A stretch of DNA of 7,387 bases from an uncultured Fretibacterium sp. (GCA_905373185.1 CAJPSE010000079.1:1-7387), one strand, 5' to 3'; shown: positions 1 through 6,050, counted from the first letter of the stretch. Notes: generated from the letters alone by a model not told the origin. Made by a program: numbers and translations.

Positions 1-3
1 GAC

Positions 4-734
4 CTAAACTCTTCTTAACCCCTTTTTGGTCCTTGACAGGGGGACCACTATAGAATTATAGCCAAAAGATGCATTACGGCTGCTGACTTGATAAACATCA
101 TAACCATCAAACCAATCTTTACTATCAAGCCAATCTTCGTCAAATGTTCCGGATCCATATTGTTCAGGGACAAAGCCAGGGACGAATGCCCATTCGAAAA
201 ACTCAGTTCCTTGAAACAGGTATTGATAAAGGCAACGGGCGCGCCAATATTGCGGTGCAAGACCCGCAGGATTTCCTCCGTATCCTCCCCGCTCACTGCC
301 AGGTCAAGAAAATCCTTATGAATCTGTTCCGAATACATCAAATTAACAGCCTGCTGGTCAACGATGCGGGAAAGCACCGGATTAATGATATCGGTAAAGG
401 CATATTCCTCAGGGATTGAGATCAAGGGCAGGCCCAGCTCGTTTGCCGTTTCAATCGCTTTTGGCGGCAAATATCCAATAAAACGACTCAACTTGACCCC
501 GAAAGCAGCGATTGCGGCGTCATTGAGACGGCGAATCAGAAAGCTGAGATAATGGAGATCATCCTTGACCGGATAAGCGGAAGTTATAAGGAATTCGCCG
601 CCCTTCATCCAATTATAGATGTCAGGGGCATCCATGACGCTGACCATGGACACTGTCCGCTGAAGTCCATGATGGCCGGCGACAACCAATAGTCTGCTCA
701 ATGAAGGAATACGCAGCATTTCTTCGACAGTCAT
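4..734 (-). pseudogene. PucR-family transcriptional regulator, frameshifted remnant
   Basis: The ATG at 734 has a GGGAG Shine-Dalgarno (745-749) 10 nt upstream. The first ~170 residues read as a PucR N-terminal domain: start MTVEEMLRIPSL, then VAGHHGLQRTVSMVSVMDAPD, then WMKGGEFLITSAY, the order typical of purine-catabolism-type regulators. The segment IGAPVAFINTCFKEL matches the following PucR region. This open frame runs on only to a stop at 48-50, and its last ~30 residues are hydrophobic and unlike the family. Shifting one base near 160-200 opens a more protein-like frame (PEQYGSGTFDEDWLDS, then DGYDVYQVSSRNASFGYNSI, then VVPL) that runs to a stop at 4-6. Family members are usually about 500 residues with a C-terminal helix-turn-helix, which is absent here. 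The region is visibly more AT-rich than its neighbours. It lies 62 bp downstream of uvrB on the same strand. A sequencing error could mimic the frameshift. The ligand is unknown. Confidence 0.72.
103..138. repeat. 18-bp imperfect tandem repeat inside the pucR remnant
   Basis: Two adjacent 18-bp units (103-120 and 121-138) match at 15 of 18 positions; the shared core is CCAATCTT. On the minus strand, in the shifted frame, they encode a duplicated Asp-Trp-(Leu/Phe)-Asp unit. In the unshifted frame they give the odd KIGLIV/KIGLMV duplication. A period divisible by three fits an ancestral coding duplication. Confidence 0.7.
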
Positions 735-796
735 GATTCAGTATCTCCCGGGTTCCAGTTCATGATCGAGGCCGAAAAGAATTACCCGGATTCCCA

Positions 797-2851
797 TCAC
801 TGCCGCCTCCGCCGGCCCCGTGCCGGCGGGTGCGGCACCCCTTTTCCGTCGGCTTTTCTGCCGGCCCCCTCCGGTGTCTCCCCGCGGGACTCCGCGATCA
901 GGTCGCGCAGCGTGGCGGCACGCTCGAAGTCCAGCCGTTCCACCGCCTCCCACATCGCGCGCTCCAGCTCCTTGACCGTGAGCTTCTGGACATCGGCCTC
1001 GTCCTCCCCCCGCTCGCCGCGCTCCGCGCCGTCCAGCGAGTAGGCCTCCAGCAGCTCCTGCGGCAGCAGGCTCTTGATCTCCTTCTCGATGTTGCGCGGC
1101 ACGATTCCGTGCCTCTCGTTGAACGCCATCTGCTTCTCGCGGCGGCGCCCCGTCTCGTCCACCGCCCTGCGGATGCTCTCCGTCTCGGCGTCCGCGTAGA
1201 GGATGACCGTACTGTCCACGTTGCGAGCCGCGCGCCCCATTATCTGGATCAGCGACCGGTAGGAGCGCAGATACCCCTCCCTATCCGCATCCAGGATGGC
1301 GACGAGCGTCACCTCCGGCAGGTCCATGCCCTCGCGCAACAGGTTTATTCCCACCAGGACCTGGACGTCCCCCTTGCGCAGATCGCGGATCAGCTCCGCC
1401 CGCTCGAAGGTGTTCAGCTCCGAGTGGATGTAGCGCACCTTGAACTTCAGCTCCCGCAGATAGTCCGCCAGGTCCTCGGACGAGCGCTTCGTCAGGGTGA
1501 GGACCAGCGCGCGCTCTCCCTTCTCCGACACCGTCCGCAGGCGCTCGATCAGGTCGTCGATCTGATCCTTCGCGGGCAGGACCAGCACCTCCGGGTCCGG
1601 GATGCCCGTGGGGCGAATAACCTGCTCCACCACCTGCGCGGAGTGCTCCAGCTCATAGTCGCCCGGCGTGGCGGAGACGAAGACCGCCGTGTGCAGGTGC
1701 CCCTCGAACTCGTGCCACTCCAGCGGCCGGTTGTCCAGACAGGAGGGCAGCCGGAATCCGTTTTCCACCAGCACGGTCTTGCGGGCGCGGTCGCCGTTGA
1801 ACATGCCCCGAACCTGCGGCAAGGTGATGTGGGACTCGTCCACGATCATCAGGAAATCCTCGGGGAAGAAATCGACCAGCGTGCCGGGCGGGTCGCCGAT
1901 GTTGCGCCCGTCCAGGTAGACGGAGTAGTTCTCGATACCCGAGCAGTATCCCACCTCGGTGAGCATCTCCAGGTCGTAGCGCGTGCGCATGCGGATACGC
2001 TGGGCCTCCAGGAACTTCCCCTCGTTCGTGAAGCGCTCCTCCATCCGGGCCAGCTCCGCCTCGATCAGGGGCTTGGAGCGCTCGATGGCGTCCGTCTGGG
2101 TAACGTAGTGCTGTGCCGGGAAGATCGACGCCTCCGGCATCCGCTCCACCAGCTTGCCCGTCAGGGGGTTCACCAGGTCCACCCGCTCTATTTCGTCGTC
2201 GAAGAAGGTGACGCGGATACAGTTCTCGTCGTAGGCGGGGAAGATCTCGATGGTGTCGCCCCGCACGCGGAACTTCCCCGCCTCCAGCACCGTGTCGTTG
2301 CGCTCGTAATAGTTCTCCAGCAGGTGCTGGAGAAAGGCGCGGTGCTCCCACCGGTCCCCCTCGGCGAAGGAGAAGATGGCGTTCTCGTAGTTCTCGCGCT
2401 TCCCCAATCCGTAGATGCAGGAGACGCTGGCGACGACCAGCACGTCGCGCCGCTCGATCAGAGCCTTGGTAGCGGCCAGCCTCAGCCGCTCGATACGGTC
2501 GTTGACGGAGGCGTCCTTTTCGATGTAGGTGTCGCTGGACGGGATATAGGCCTCCGGCTGATAATAATCATAATAGCTGACGAAGTAGTGCACGGCGTTC
2601 TCCGGAAAGAACATCTTGAACTCGCTGTAGAGCTGCGCCGCCAGCGTCTTGTTGTGGGCCAGCACCAGCGTGGGTCGGTTGACCGCGGCGACGACGTTGG
2701 CCATCGTGAAGGTCTTGCCGCTGCCCGTAACGCCCATCAGGGTCTGGAAACGGTCCCCCTGTCCGAGCCCTCGGGTCAGGGCTTCGATGGCCTCCGGCTG
2801 GTCGCCCGAGGCGGGCCAGTCCGAGTGCAGGATGAAATTTTTTGAGAGCAA
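797..2851 (-). CDS. uvrB: UvrABC system protein B (excision-repair helicase)
   Basis: UvrB is the damage-verifying ATPase/helicase of nucleotide excision repair. It is loaded by UvrA and then recruits UvrC for incision. Numbering here is from a GTG at 2881. Walker A GVTGSGKT is at 50-57; the damage-probing beta-hairpin around YYDYYQPEAYIPSSDTYIEK is at about 103-122; the interaction-domain segment HYVTQTD is near 258; VDESH (Walker B) is at 347-351; SATPG at 403-407; motif VI QIMGRAARN at 546-554; and a C-terminal UVR coiled hairpin lies at about 634-668, followed by a basic tail ending RGRRRRQ. The GTG at 2881 has no Shine-Dalgarno. A TTG at 2851 has GGAGG nine bases upstream and gives an N-terminus (LSKNFILHS) that aligns with other UvrBs, so I prefer it (684 aa; family about 660-690). 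The gene is complete. The pucR remnant lies downstream and yerC diverges from it. Confidence 0.96.
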   Translation of the reverse strand: MLSKNFILHSDWPASGDQPEAIEALTRGLGQGDRFQTLMGVTGSGKTFTMANVVAAVNRPTLVLAHNKTLAAQLYSEFKMFFPENAVHYFVSYYDYYQPEAYIPSSDTYIEKDASVNDRIERLRLAATKALIERRDVLVVASVSCIYGLGKRENYENAIFSFAEGDRWEHRAFLQHLLENYYERNDTVLEAGKFRVRGDTIEIFPAYDENCIRVTFFDDEIERVDLVNPLTGKLVERMPEASIFPAQHYVTQTDAIERSKPLIEAELARMEERFTNEGKFLEAQRIRMRTRYDLEMLTEVGYCSGIENYSVYLDGRNIGDPPGTLVDFFPEDFLMIVDESHITLPQVRGMFNGDRARKTVLVENGFRLPSCLDNRPLEWHEFEGHLHTAVFVSATPGDYELEHSAQVVEQVIRPTGIPDPEVLVLPAKDQIDDLIERLRTVSEKGERALVLTLTKRSSEDLADYLRELKFKVRYIHSELNTFERAELIRDLRKGDVQVLVGINLLREGMDLPEVTLVAILDADREGYLRSYRSLIQIMGRAARNVDSTVILYADAETESIRRAVDETGRRREKQMAFNERHGIVPRNIEKEIKSLLPQELLEAYSLDGAERGERGEDEADVQKLTVKELERAMWEAVERLDFERAATLRDLIAESRGETPEGAGRKADGKGVPHPPARGRRRRQ

Positions 2852-2860
2852 GATCAGACG

Positions 2861-2865
2861 CCTCC
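2861..2865 (-). promoter_or_regulatory. Shine-Dalgarno deciding the uvrB TTG start
   Basis: GGAGG on the minus strand (CCTCC on plus) lies 9 nt before the TTG at 2851-2849. The upstream GTG at 2881 has no comparable site, so this site favours the shorter protein. Confidence 0.7.
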
Positions 2866-2867
2866 AA

Positions 2868-2893
2868 CACGAGAGATTCACACGAAAGATTCA
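2868..2893. repeat. 13-bp tandem repeat in the uvrB leader
   Basis: Two adjacent 13-bp units, CACGAGAGATTCA (2868-2880) and CACGAAAGATTCA (2881-2893), differ at one base. They sit immediately upstream of the uvrB Shine-Dalgarno, so they would lie in the mRNA leader or overlap an operator. They do not resemble a standard LexA box. Confidence 0.75.
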
Positions 2894-3004
2894 AGGGGAG
2901 CGCCAATGGAGCCTGTGCGTCATCAGCCCGGAGAGGGCTCCCGCCGAACGCAGCTCCATGCCCGGCAGGCACGGCGATGCTCCGGGACCTCCCCCTCTTC
3001 AAGT

Positions 3005-3031
3005 TTCTTATCCGGGGAAGCCGTTTGTCAA
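3005..3031 (-). promoter_or_regulatory. possible uvrB promoter
   Basis: On the minus strand a consensus TTGACA (3026-3031) is followed after 15 bp by TAAGAA (3005-3010). The -35 is perfect, but the spacer is short and the -10 is weak. It would leave a leader of about 150 nt before the TTG start. No better minus-strand candidate is visible between 2860 and 3060. Confidence 0.3.
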
Positions 3032-3049
3032 GGGTGTTTTCCCGCGGCA

Positions 3050-3079
3050 TTGCCACGAGGTTCATCAATACGATATACT
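3050..3079 (+). promoter_or_regulatory. sigma-70-type promoter for yerC
   Basis: TTGCCA (3050-3055), an 18-bp spacer and TATACT (3074-3079) form a good vegetative promoter. Transcription would start near 3086, about 56 nt before the yerC ATG. A 10-bp direct repeat overlaps the -10 and recurs just past the predicted start point. Confidence 0.6.
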
Positions 3080-3100
3080 ATTGAAGAGTTAATACGATAT
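3067..3100 (+). promoter_or_regulatory. 10-bp direct repeat, candidate operator
   Basis: AATACGATAT occurs exactly at 3067-3076 and at 3091-3100, a 24-bp period. The first copy overlaps the -10 hexamer of the yerC promoter and the second lies in the early transcribed region. That placement suits a repressor site, possibly autoregulation by the TrpR-like product. Binding is inference. Confidence 0.4.
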
Positions 3101-3127
3101 CCAGAGCAGCAAAAATCGGGGTCTCGG

Positions 3128-3133
3128 AAGGAG
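3128..3133 (+). promoter_or_regulatory. Shine-Dalgarno deciding the yerC start
   Basis: AAGGAG lies 8 nt before the ATG at 3142. A GTG at 3133 in the same frame overlaps this Shine-Dalgarno, so it cannot use it as a start. Confidence 0.8.
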
Positions 3134-3141
3134 TGCAATCC

Positions 3142-3432
3142 ATGGCGGAAAATTGGAAGGATACCCTTACGGACAAACTCTGCGACGCTTTTTTGAAGCT
3201 CGAGACGCGCCAGGAGGTCTACGGCTTTCTGGAGGACGTCGCCACTATTGGGGAGATCAAGGCGTTATCCCAGCGGCTGGAGGTGGCCCGTCTGTTGAGC
3301 CAGGCGAAGACCTACCCGCAAATCGCCCAGCAGACAGGGGCGAGCACGGCCACGATCAGCCGGGTCAAAAAATTTCTGGACTACGGGGCCGGGGGGTACA
3401 AGATTGTCCTGGACCGAACCAAGGACGCATAA
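3142..3432 (+). CDS. yerC: YerC/YecD-type TrpR-like repressor
   Basis: This is a 96-residue protein of the TrpR/YerC superfamily. The segment TIGEIKALSQRLEVARLLSQ, a short linker TYPQIAQQTGASTATISRVK and a tail LDYGAGGYKIVLDR follow Bacillus YerC closely. The central part is a helix-turn-helix, with TGASTATISRVKKFL as the turn and recognition helix. Family members are about 95-105 residues, so this one is complete. They act as small cytoplasmic, probably dimeric DNA-binding proteins. Resemblance to TrpR does not prove tryptophan sensing, and no trp genes lie nearby. The start is set by an AAGGAG site 8 nt upstream. The gene stands alone, divergent from uvrB and convergent with ldcA, behind its own promoter. 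A 10-bp direct repeat around that promoter may be its own operator. Confidence 0.92.
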   Translation: MAENWKDTLTDKLCDAFLKLETRQEVYGFLEDVATIGEIKALSQRLEVARLLSQAKTYPQIAQQTGASTATISRVKKFLDYGAGGYKIVLDRTKDA

Positions 3433-3481
3433 TTCCAGTTCCAAATCATTCGTATGCTTCGTTTAAGCAGATGACCGCCTC

Positions 3482-3503
3482 TTCAGGACCGACAGGTCCT
3501 GAA
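3482..3503. terminator. hairpin downstream of yerC (9-bp stem)
   Basis: TTCAGGACC (3482-3490), loop GACA, GGTCCTGAA (3495-3503) form a perfect 9-bp stem in the convergent yerC/ldcA gap. No T-run follows on either strand, so it is not a canonical intrinsic terminator. Its place between converging genes makes a transcription-end or mRNA-stabilising role the simplest reading. Confidence 0.5.
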
Positions 3504-3516
3504 TGTCGTGTCAGTC

Positions 3517-3561
3517 GCTTACGTCGACACGCGGCATAGTTGCCGCGTTGTCGACGTAAGC
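3517..3561. repeat. long near-perfect inverted repeat (about 20-bp stem)
   Basis: The left arm (3517-3536) and right arm (3541-3561) pair over 20 bp, interrupted only by one extra T in the right arm near 3548-3549. The loop is TAGT. The arms begin GCTTACGTCGACA and end TGTCGACGTAAGC. It lies 13 bp after another hairpin, between convergent genes, with no U-tract on either side. It may be a bidirectional terminator, a REP-like palindrome or a protein-binding site. Confidence 0.85.
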
Positions 3562-3609
3562 AGAAAGCTCACCTTGGCTGCTTCGCAAACCTTCGGTCCG
3601 ACGTACTTC

Positions 3610-4539
3610 TCAGTCCCTGAGGAACCTTATGCTTCCCCTCGCCGCATCGACGCGGCAGTGCATCCCCAGGGGCAGCGTCGCCATCGGAAAATCATGCCCG
3701 GTCCGGATCCCTGCCAGGATGGGCTTCCCCAAGCCGGAGAAGAAGTCTCGCATCAGGTCCCTCACGCCATAGGCCGGCTCCGCCGCGTTCGGGCAGTCCG
3801 TAAAGTCCCCTATCAGCACGCCCGCCGCCTCCTCGAACTTCCCGGCGAGCCGCAGGTGGTGGAGCATCCGCGCCACGCGGGGGACGGTCTCCCCCACATC
3901 CTCTATCAGCAGTATCTTTCCCCATGCGTCCACCGCGTAGGGCGTCCCCAGGAGCGAGGTCAACAACGCCAGGTTGCCCCCGGCAAGACACCCCTCGGCG
4001 ACGCCCCCGCAAACCGCCTCGATTGCGCTTCCCTCAGGGTTGCGGAACTCCATCTCGGAGCCGGGCTCCATCGACAGCGCCGCATCGAGGCTCGCGCGGG
4101 AGAACGCGTCAAGCCCCTGGAGCATGTTCGATTTCACCATGGGGCCATGAAAGGTTATCAGGTCCGCCTTTTGATTGAACAGGACGTGAAGGGGCGTGAT
4201 GTCGCTATAGCCGACGAATGTCTTCGGGTTGGACCGAACCGTCTCCAGGTCCACATGCTCCAGCACGCGGCAGGCGGAGTTGCCGCCCCGGAGGCAGAAG
4301 ACCGCCCTCACGCCGGGGTCGGCGAAGGCCGCGTTCAGATCGTCCGCACGCGCCTCCGGTTCCCCGGCCTCATAGCCGTGCAACGCTGCCGAGACGAGCC
4401 CGCTCATGCGCACTCCGTATCCGCGCTCCTCGAAGTACCGCCGGCACGCCGCGGCATCCTCCACCGAGATCGGGGAGGAGGGCGCCAGGAGGGCGACCGT
4501 CTCCCCCTTCCGCAGTCTCTCGGGATAGTTCATCGTCAT
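3610..4539 (-). CDS. ldcA: S66-family LD-carboxypeptidase
   Basis: A 309-residue enzyme of peptidase family S66. LdcA-type members remove the terminal D-alanine from tetrapeptide stems during peptidoglycan recycling; MccF-type members cleave microcin C. All three catalytic residues are in place: nucleophile Ser112 in VGYSDIT, Glu213 in LLIEDVGE and His282 in GHDFP, the last followed by LPLG. Length matches LdcA (about 300), and no signal peptide is visible, so it should be cytoplasmic. The N-terminal motif usually reading RGGYG is here RGGNS (84-88). The ATG at 4539 lies 21 bp after the spmB stop with only a weak GAGAG as Shine-Dalgarno; a second in-frame ATG is at 4533. Translation is probably coupled to spmB. 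Substrate choice between LdcA and MccF types cannot be settled, but the operon with spmAB favours cell-wall work. Confidence 0.9.
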   Translation of the reverse strand: MTMNYPERLRKGETVALLAPSSPISVEDAAACRRYFEERGYGVRMSGLVSAALHGYEAGEPEARADDLNAAFADPGVRAVFCLRGGNSACRVLEHVDLETVRSNPKTFVGYSDITPLHVLFNQKADLITFHGPMVKSNMLQGLDAFSRASLDAALSMEPGSEMEFRNPEGSAIEAVCGGVAEGCLAGGNLALLTSLLGTPYAVDAWGKILLIEDVGETVPRVARMLHHLRLAGKFEEAAGVLIGDFTDCPNAAEPAYGVRDLMRDFFSGLGKPILAGIRTGHDFPMATLPLGMHCRVDAARGSIRFLRD

Positions 4540-4560
4540 TCACTTTCGCGCTCTCGCGGC

Positions 4561-5094
4561 TCAGAACATCAGGTTGGTGATGAAGACGGCGGCCAGCATC
4601 CCGGCGAGATCGGCGAGGAGCCCGCAGGGAAGCGCGTGGCGCGTCTTACGAATGCCGACGGCCCCGAAGTAGACAGCCAGGACGTAGAACGTCGTATCCG
4701 TCGCCCCGGACATGATCGAGGCCATGCGCCCGATCAGAGAATCCGGGCCGTGGACTTTGAACAGCTCGTTCATGATGCCGTTGGCCCCGCCGCCGGAGAG
4801 AGGACGCATTATTGCCATGGGCAGGACCTCCGCCGGCATGCCGATCAGCTCCGTCAACGGCTCCAGCAGCTTCGCGAGATACCCCATGGCCCCGGAGGCG
4901 CGGAACACGCCGATAGCAACCAACATCGCCACGAGGAAGGGGATGATGCGGACGCCCGTGTAGAAACCCTCCCTGGCGCCCTCCGTAAAGACCTCGTAGA
5001 CCTTGACCTTCTTAACGACACCATAGGTACAGATAACCAGGATGATGACGGGGATGGCATACAGCGAGACATCGTTGACGAAGTTGACGAACAT
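4561..5094 (-). CDS. spmB: spore maturation protein B-like membrane protein
   Basis: A 177-residue membrane protein colinear with Bacillus SpmB (about 178 aa) and belonging to the nucleoside-recognition/Gate-domain family. Visible landmarks are an N-terminal membrane helix at about 10-27, the KVYEVFTEGAREGF segment at 31-44, RPLSGGGANGI at 97-107, and SGATDTTFYVLAVYFGAVG at 129-147 followed by a last hydrophobic helix (about 155-175). The exact role is unknown; in Bacillus, spmAB loss affects spore-core dehydration. The start at 5094 lies 11 bp after the spmA stop, preceded by an AGGGGGGAGG tract, so the two are co-translated. A 9-bp in-frame duplication (GTTGACGAA, plus strand) encodes FVNFVN at the N-terminus. 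The partner gene is upstream; ldcA follows 21 bp downstream. Confidence 0.93.
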   Translation of the reverse strand: MFVNFVNDVSLYAIPVIILVICTYGVVKKVKVYEVFTEGAREGFYTGVRIIPFLVAMLVAIGVFRASGAMGYLAKLLEPLTELIGMPAEVLPMAIMRPLSGGGANGIMNELFKVHGPDSLIGRMASIMSGATDTTFYVLAVYFGAVGIRKTRHALPCGLLADLAGMLAAVFITNLMF

Positions 5095-5105
5095 GTTCCT
5101 CCCCC

Positions 5106-5750
5106 CTACTCGGCGCCCGCCGTGGAATTTGAGAACGCCTCGTCAAAAATTTTGTCCGGCTTGGTCATCCGGAAGCGCCGCATCCGAGACATCGTCCTGG
5201 CGGCGATCACCGCCACGATCGTGGAGACGAGGGTAGCTATGATCGTGGGGCCGATGATGTCGACGGCATTGGAGGACCCGGCCGCCACCCGATAGGCGAC
5301 CGTCGTCGCGGGGATCAGCGTCACCGAGGAGGTGTTGATCGCCAGGAACGTGCACATGGAGTCCGTCGCGGTGTCCTCGGTGGCGTTGAGCTCCTGAAGG
5401 TCCTGCATCGCCCGGATACCGAAGGGCGTCGCTGCATTTCCCAAGCCGAAGACGTTGGCCGCCAGGTTCATCAGGATGGAGCCCATGGCCGGATGGTCGG
5501 GCGGGACGTCCGGGAACAGGCGCACCATCAGAGGCTTGAGCATGAGGGCCAGCTTGCGCACCAAGCCCGAAGCCTCCGCTATCTTCATCATGCCCAGCCA
5601 GAGGGTCATCACCCCGATCAGTCCGATGGAGAGCTCCACCCCCGTGTTGGCGCTGTCAATAGCCGCATCCGTAATGGCCTTGACGTTGCCGGTCGCGATC
5701 CCCACCACGATGCCGATGAACAGCAAACCGAACCAGATGATATTGATCAT
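5106..5750 (-). CDS. spmA: spore maturation protein A-like membrane protein
   Basis: A 214-residue membrane protein that is colinear with Bacillus SpmA (about 196 aa) and carries a short hydrophilic C-terminal extension (SRMRRFRMTKPDKIFDEAF). Hydrophobic helices lie at about 1-19, 38-55 and 163-185. The family hallmark NLAANVFGLGNAATPFGIRAM spans 95-115, and IGLIGVMTLWLGMMKIAE lies at 42-59. Members pair with SpmB and probably act together as a membrane transporter or gate; the substrate is unknown. The start is firm: AAGGAGG (5758-5764) lies 7 nt before the ATG. It is the first gene of the minus-strand operon spmA-spmB-ldcA, with a promoter about 75 bp upstream. Homologues occur widely in non-sporulating bacteria, so it is not evidence of sporulation. 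Confidence 0.94.
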   Translation of the reverse strand: MINIIWFGLLFIGIVVGIATGNVKAITDAAIDSANTGVELSIGLIGVMTLWLGMMKIAEASGLVRKLALMLKPLMVRLFPDVPPDHPAMGSILMNLAANVFGLGNAATPFGIRAMQDLQELNATEDTATDSMCTFLAINTSSVTLIPATTVAYRVAAGSSNAVDIIGPTIIATLVSTIVAVIAARTMSRMRRFRMTKPDKIFDEAFSNSTAGAE

Positions 5751-5774
5751 GCCGCCGCCTCCTTCAAAATTTCC

Positions 5775-5795
5775 GCGGCACAGCGGACCTGCCGC
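5775..5795 (-). other. hairpin in the spmA leader
   Basis: GCGGCA (5775-5780) and TGCCGC (5790-5795) form a 6-bp GC-rich stem with a 9-nt loop, in the leader between the spmA promoter and Shine-Dalgarno. CCGCG at 5773-5777 and CGCGG at 5797-5801 could give an alternative pairing. No T-run follows. A regulatory role is possible but unsupported. Confidence 0.35.
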
Positions 5796-5822
5796 ACGCG
5801 GACTCGCATAAGATATTTTACT

Positions 5823-5852
5823 ATTCTACCATTATTTCAGATCACTTCGCAA
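5823..5852 (-). promoter_or_regulatory. promoter of the spmA-spmB-ldcA operon
   Basis: On the minus strand TTGCGA (5847-5852), an 18-bp spacer and an extended -10, TGG-TAGAAT (hexamer at 5823-5828), lie in an AT-rich stretch upstream of spmA. Transcription would begin near 5816, leaving a leader of about 65 nt. Confidence 0.55.
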
Positions 5853-5971
5853 AAGCCTTCCATTCCGCTATGCCCACACGATCTGTATTTCCACCCATTC
5901 AAAATTCTCAGGCGGCAACTATGCTTTATCGAGAGAGGGGTTGTCCGATTGACCGGCTGAACTCTGAAACG

Positions 5972-6010
5972 CTCGATCCGGCGACTCGATCCGGCGACTC
6001 AATCCAGCAA
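5972..6010. repeat. 13-bp tandem repeat, three units
   Basis: Units CTCGATCCGGCGA at 5972-5984 and 5985-5997 are identical. A third unit, CTCAATCCAGCAA (5998-6010), differs at three positions, all G to A. The array lies 56 bp upstream of the encapsulated-ferritin start, where a promoter or operator would be expected. Confidence 0.85.
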
Positions 6011-6015
6011 TTTCG

Positions 6016-6041
6016 ATAAATTTCAGAGATAAATTTCAGAG
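6016..6041. repeat. 13-bp tandem repeat, two perfect units
   Basis: ATAAATTTCAGAG occurs at 6016-6028 and again at 6029-6041 without a mismatch. It follows the preceding GC-rich 13-bp array after 5 bp and ends 9 bp before the encFtn Shine-Dalgarno, so it would lie in the leader or core promoter. Its sequence is unrelated to the first array, but the period is the same. Confidence 0.9.
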
Positions 6042-6050
6042 TGGAACAGG

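Larger units (their letters stand above)
5853..6050. other. divergent intergenic region, no gene seen
   Basis: The spmA-encFtn gap (5751-6065, 315 bp) holds no convincing gene. Its left half carries the minus-strand promoter and leader. Its right half carries two tandem arrays and a bracketing inverted repeat, which leave no clear -35/-10 pair for the encapsulin operon. TATGCT at 5920-5925 is a possible -10 but lacks a good -35. Confidence 0.6.

Noticed and set aside
830..2845. Long plus-strand open frame of 671 codons opposite uvrB
   Set aside because: It mirrors uvrB codon positions in a GC-rich gene, has low-complexity Leu/Gln/Val/Arg-rich text and no recognisable domain.
2868..2893. LexA/SOS box upstream of uvrB
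   Set aside because: The repeats are direct rather than palindromic and match neither the Escherichia nor the Bacillus SOS-box consensus.
2568..3068. Minus-strand open frame running from the uvrB leader into uvrB
   Set aside because: Most of it is another frame of uvrB, and the upstream part has no recognisable sequence.
3517..3561. Integron attC-like site, suggested by a long stem with an extrahelical base
   Set aside because: No RYYYAAC/GTTRRRY core sites at the ends, no integrase or cassette array, and only one bulge.
3508..5295. Plus-strand open frame of 595 codons across ldcA, spmB and spmA
   Set aside because: It crosses three well-identified minus-strand genes and the intergenic hairpin, and is rich in Arg/His/Gly with no family resemblance.
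5972..6041. Fur box for the encapsulin operon
   Set aside because: No match to the GATAAT-type palindrome could be found in the upstream region.
5961..6042. CRISPR-like array
   Set aside because: The units are 13 bp, directly adjacent with no spacers, and no cas genes are present.
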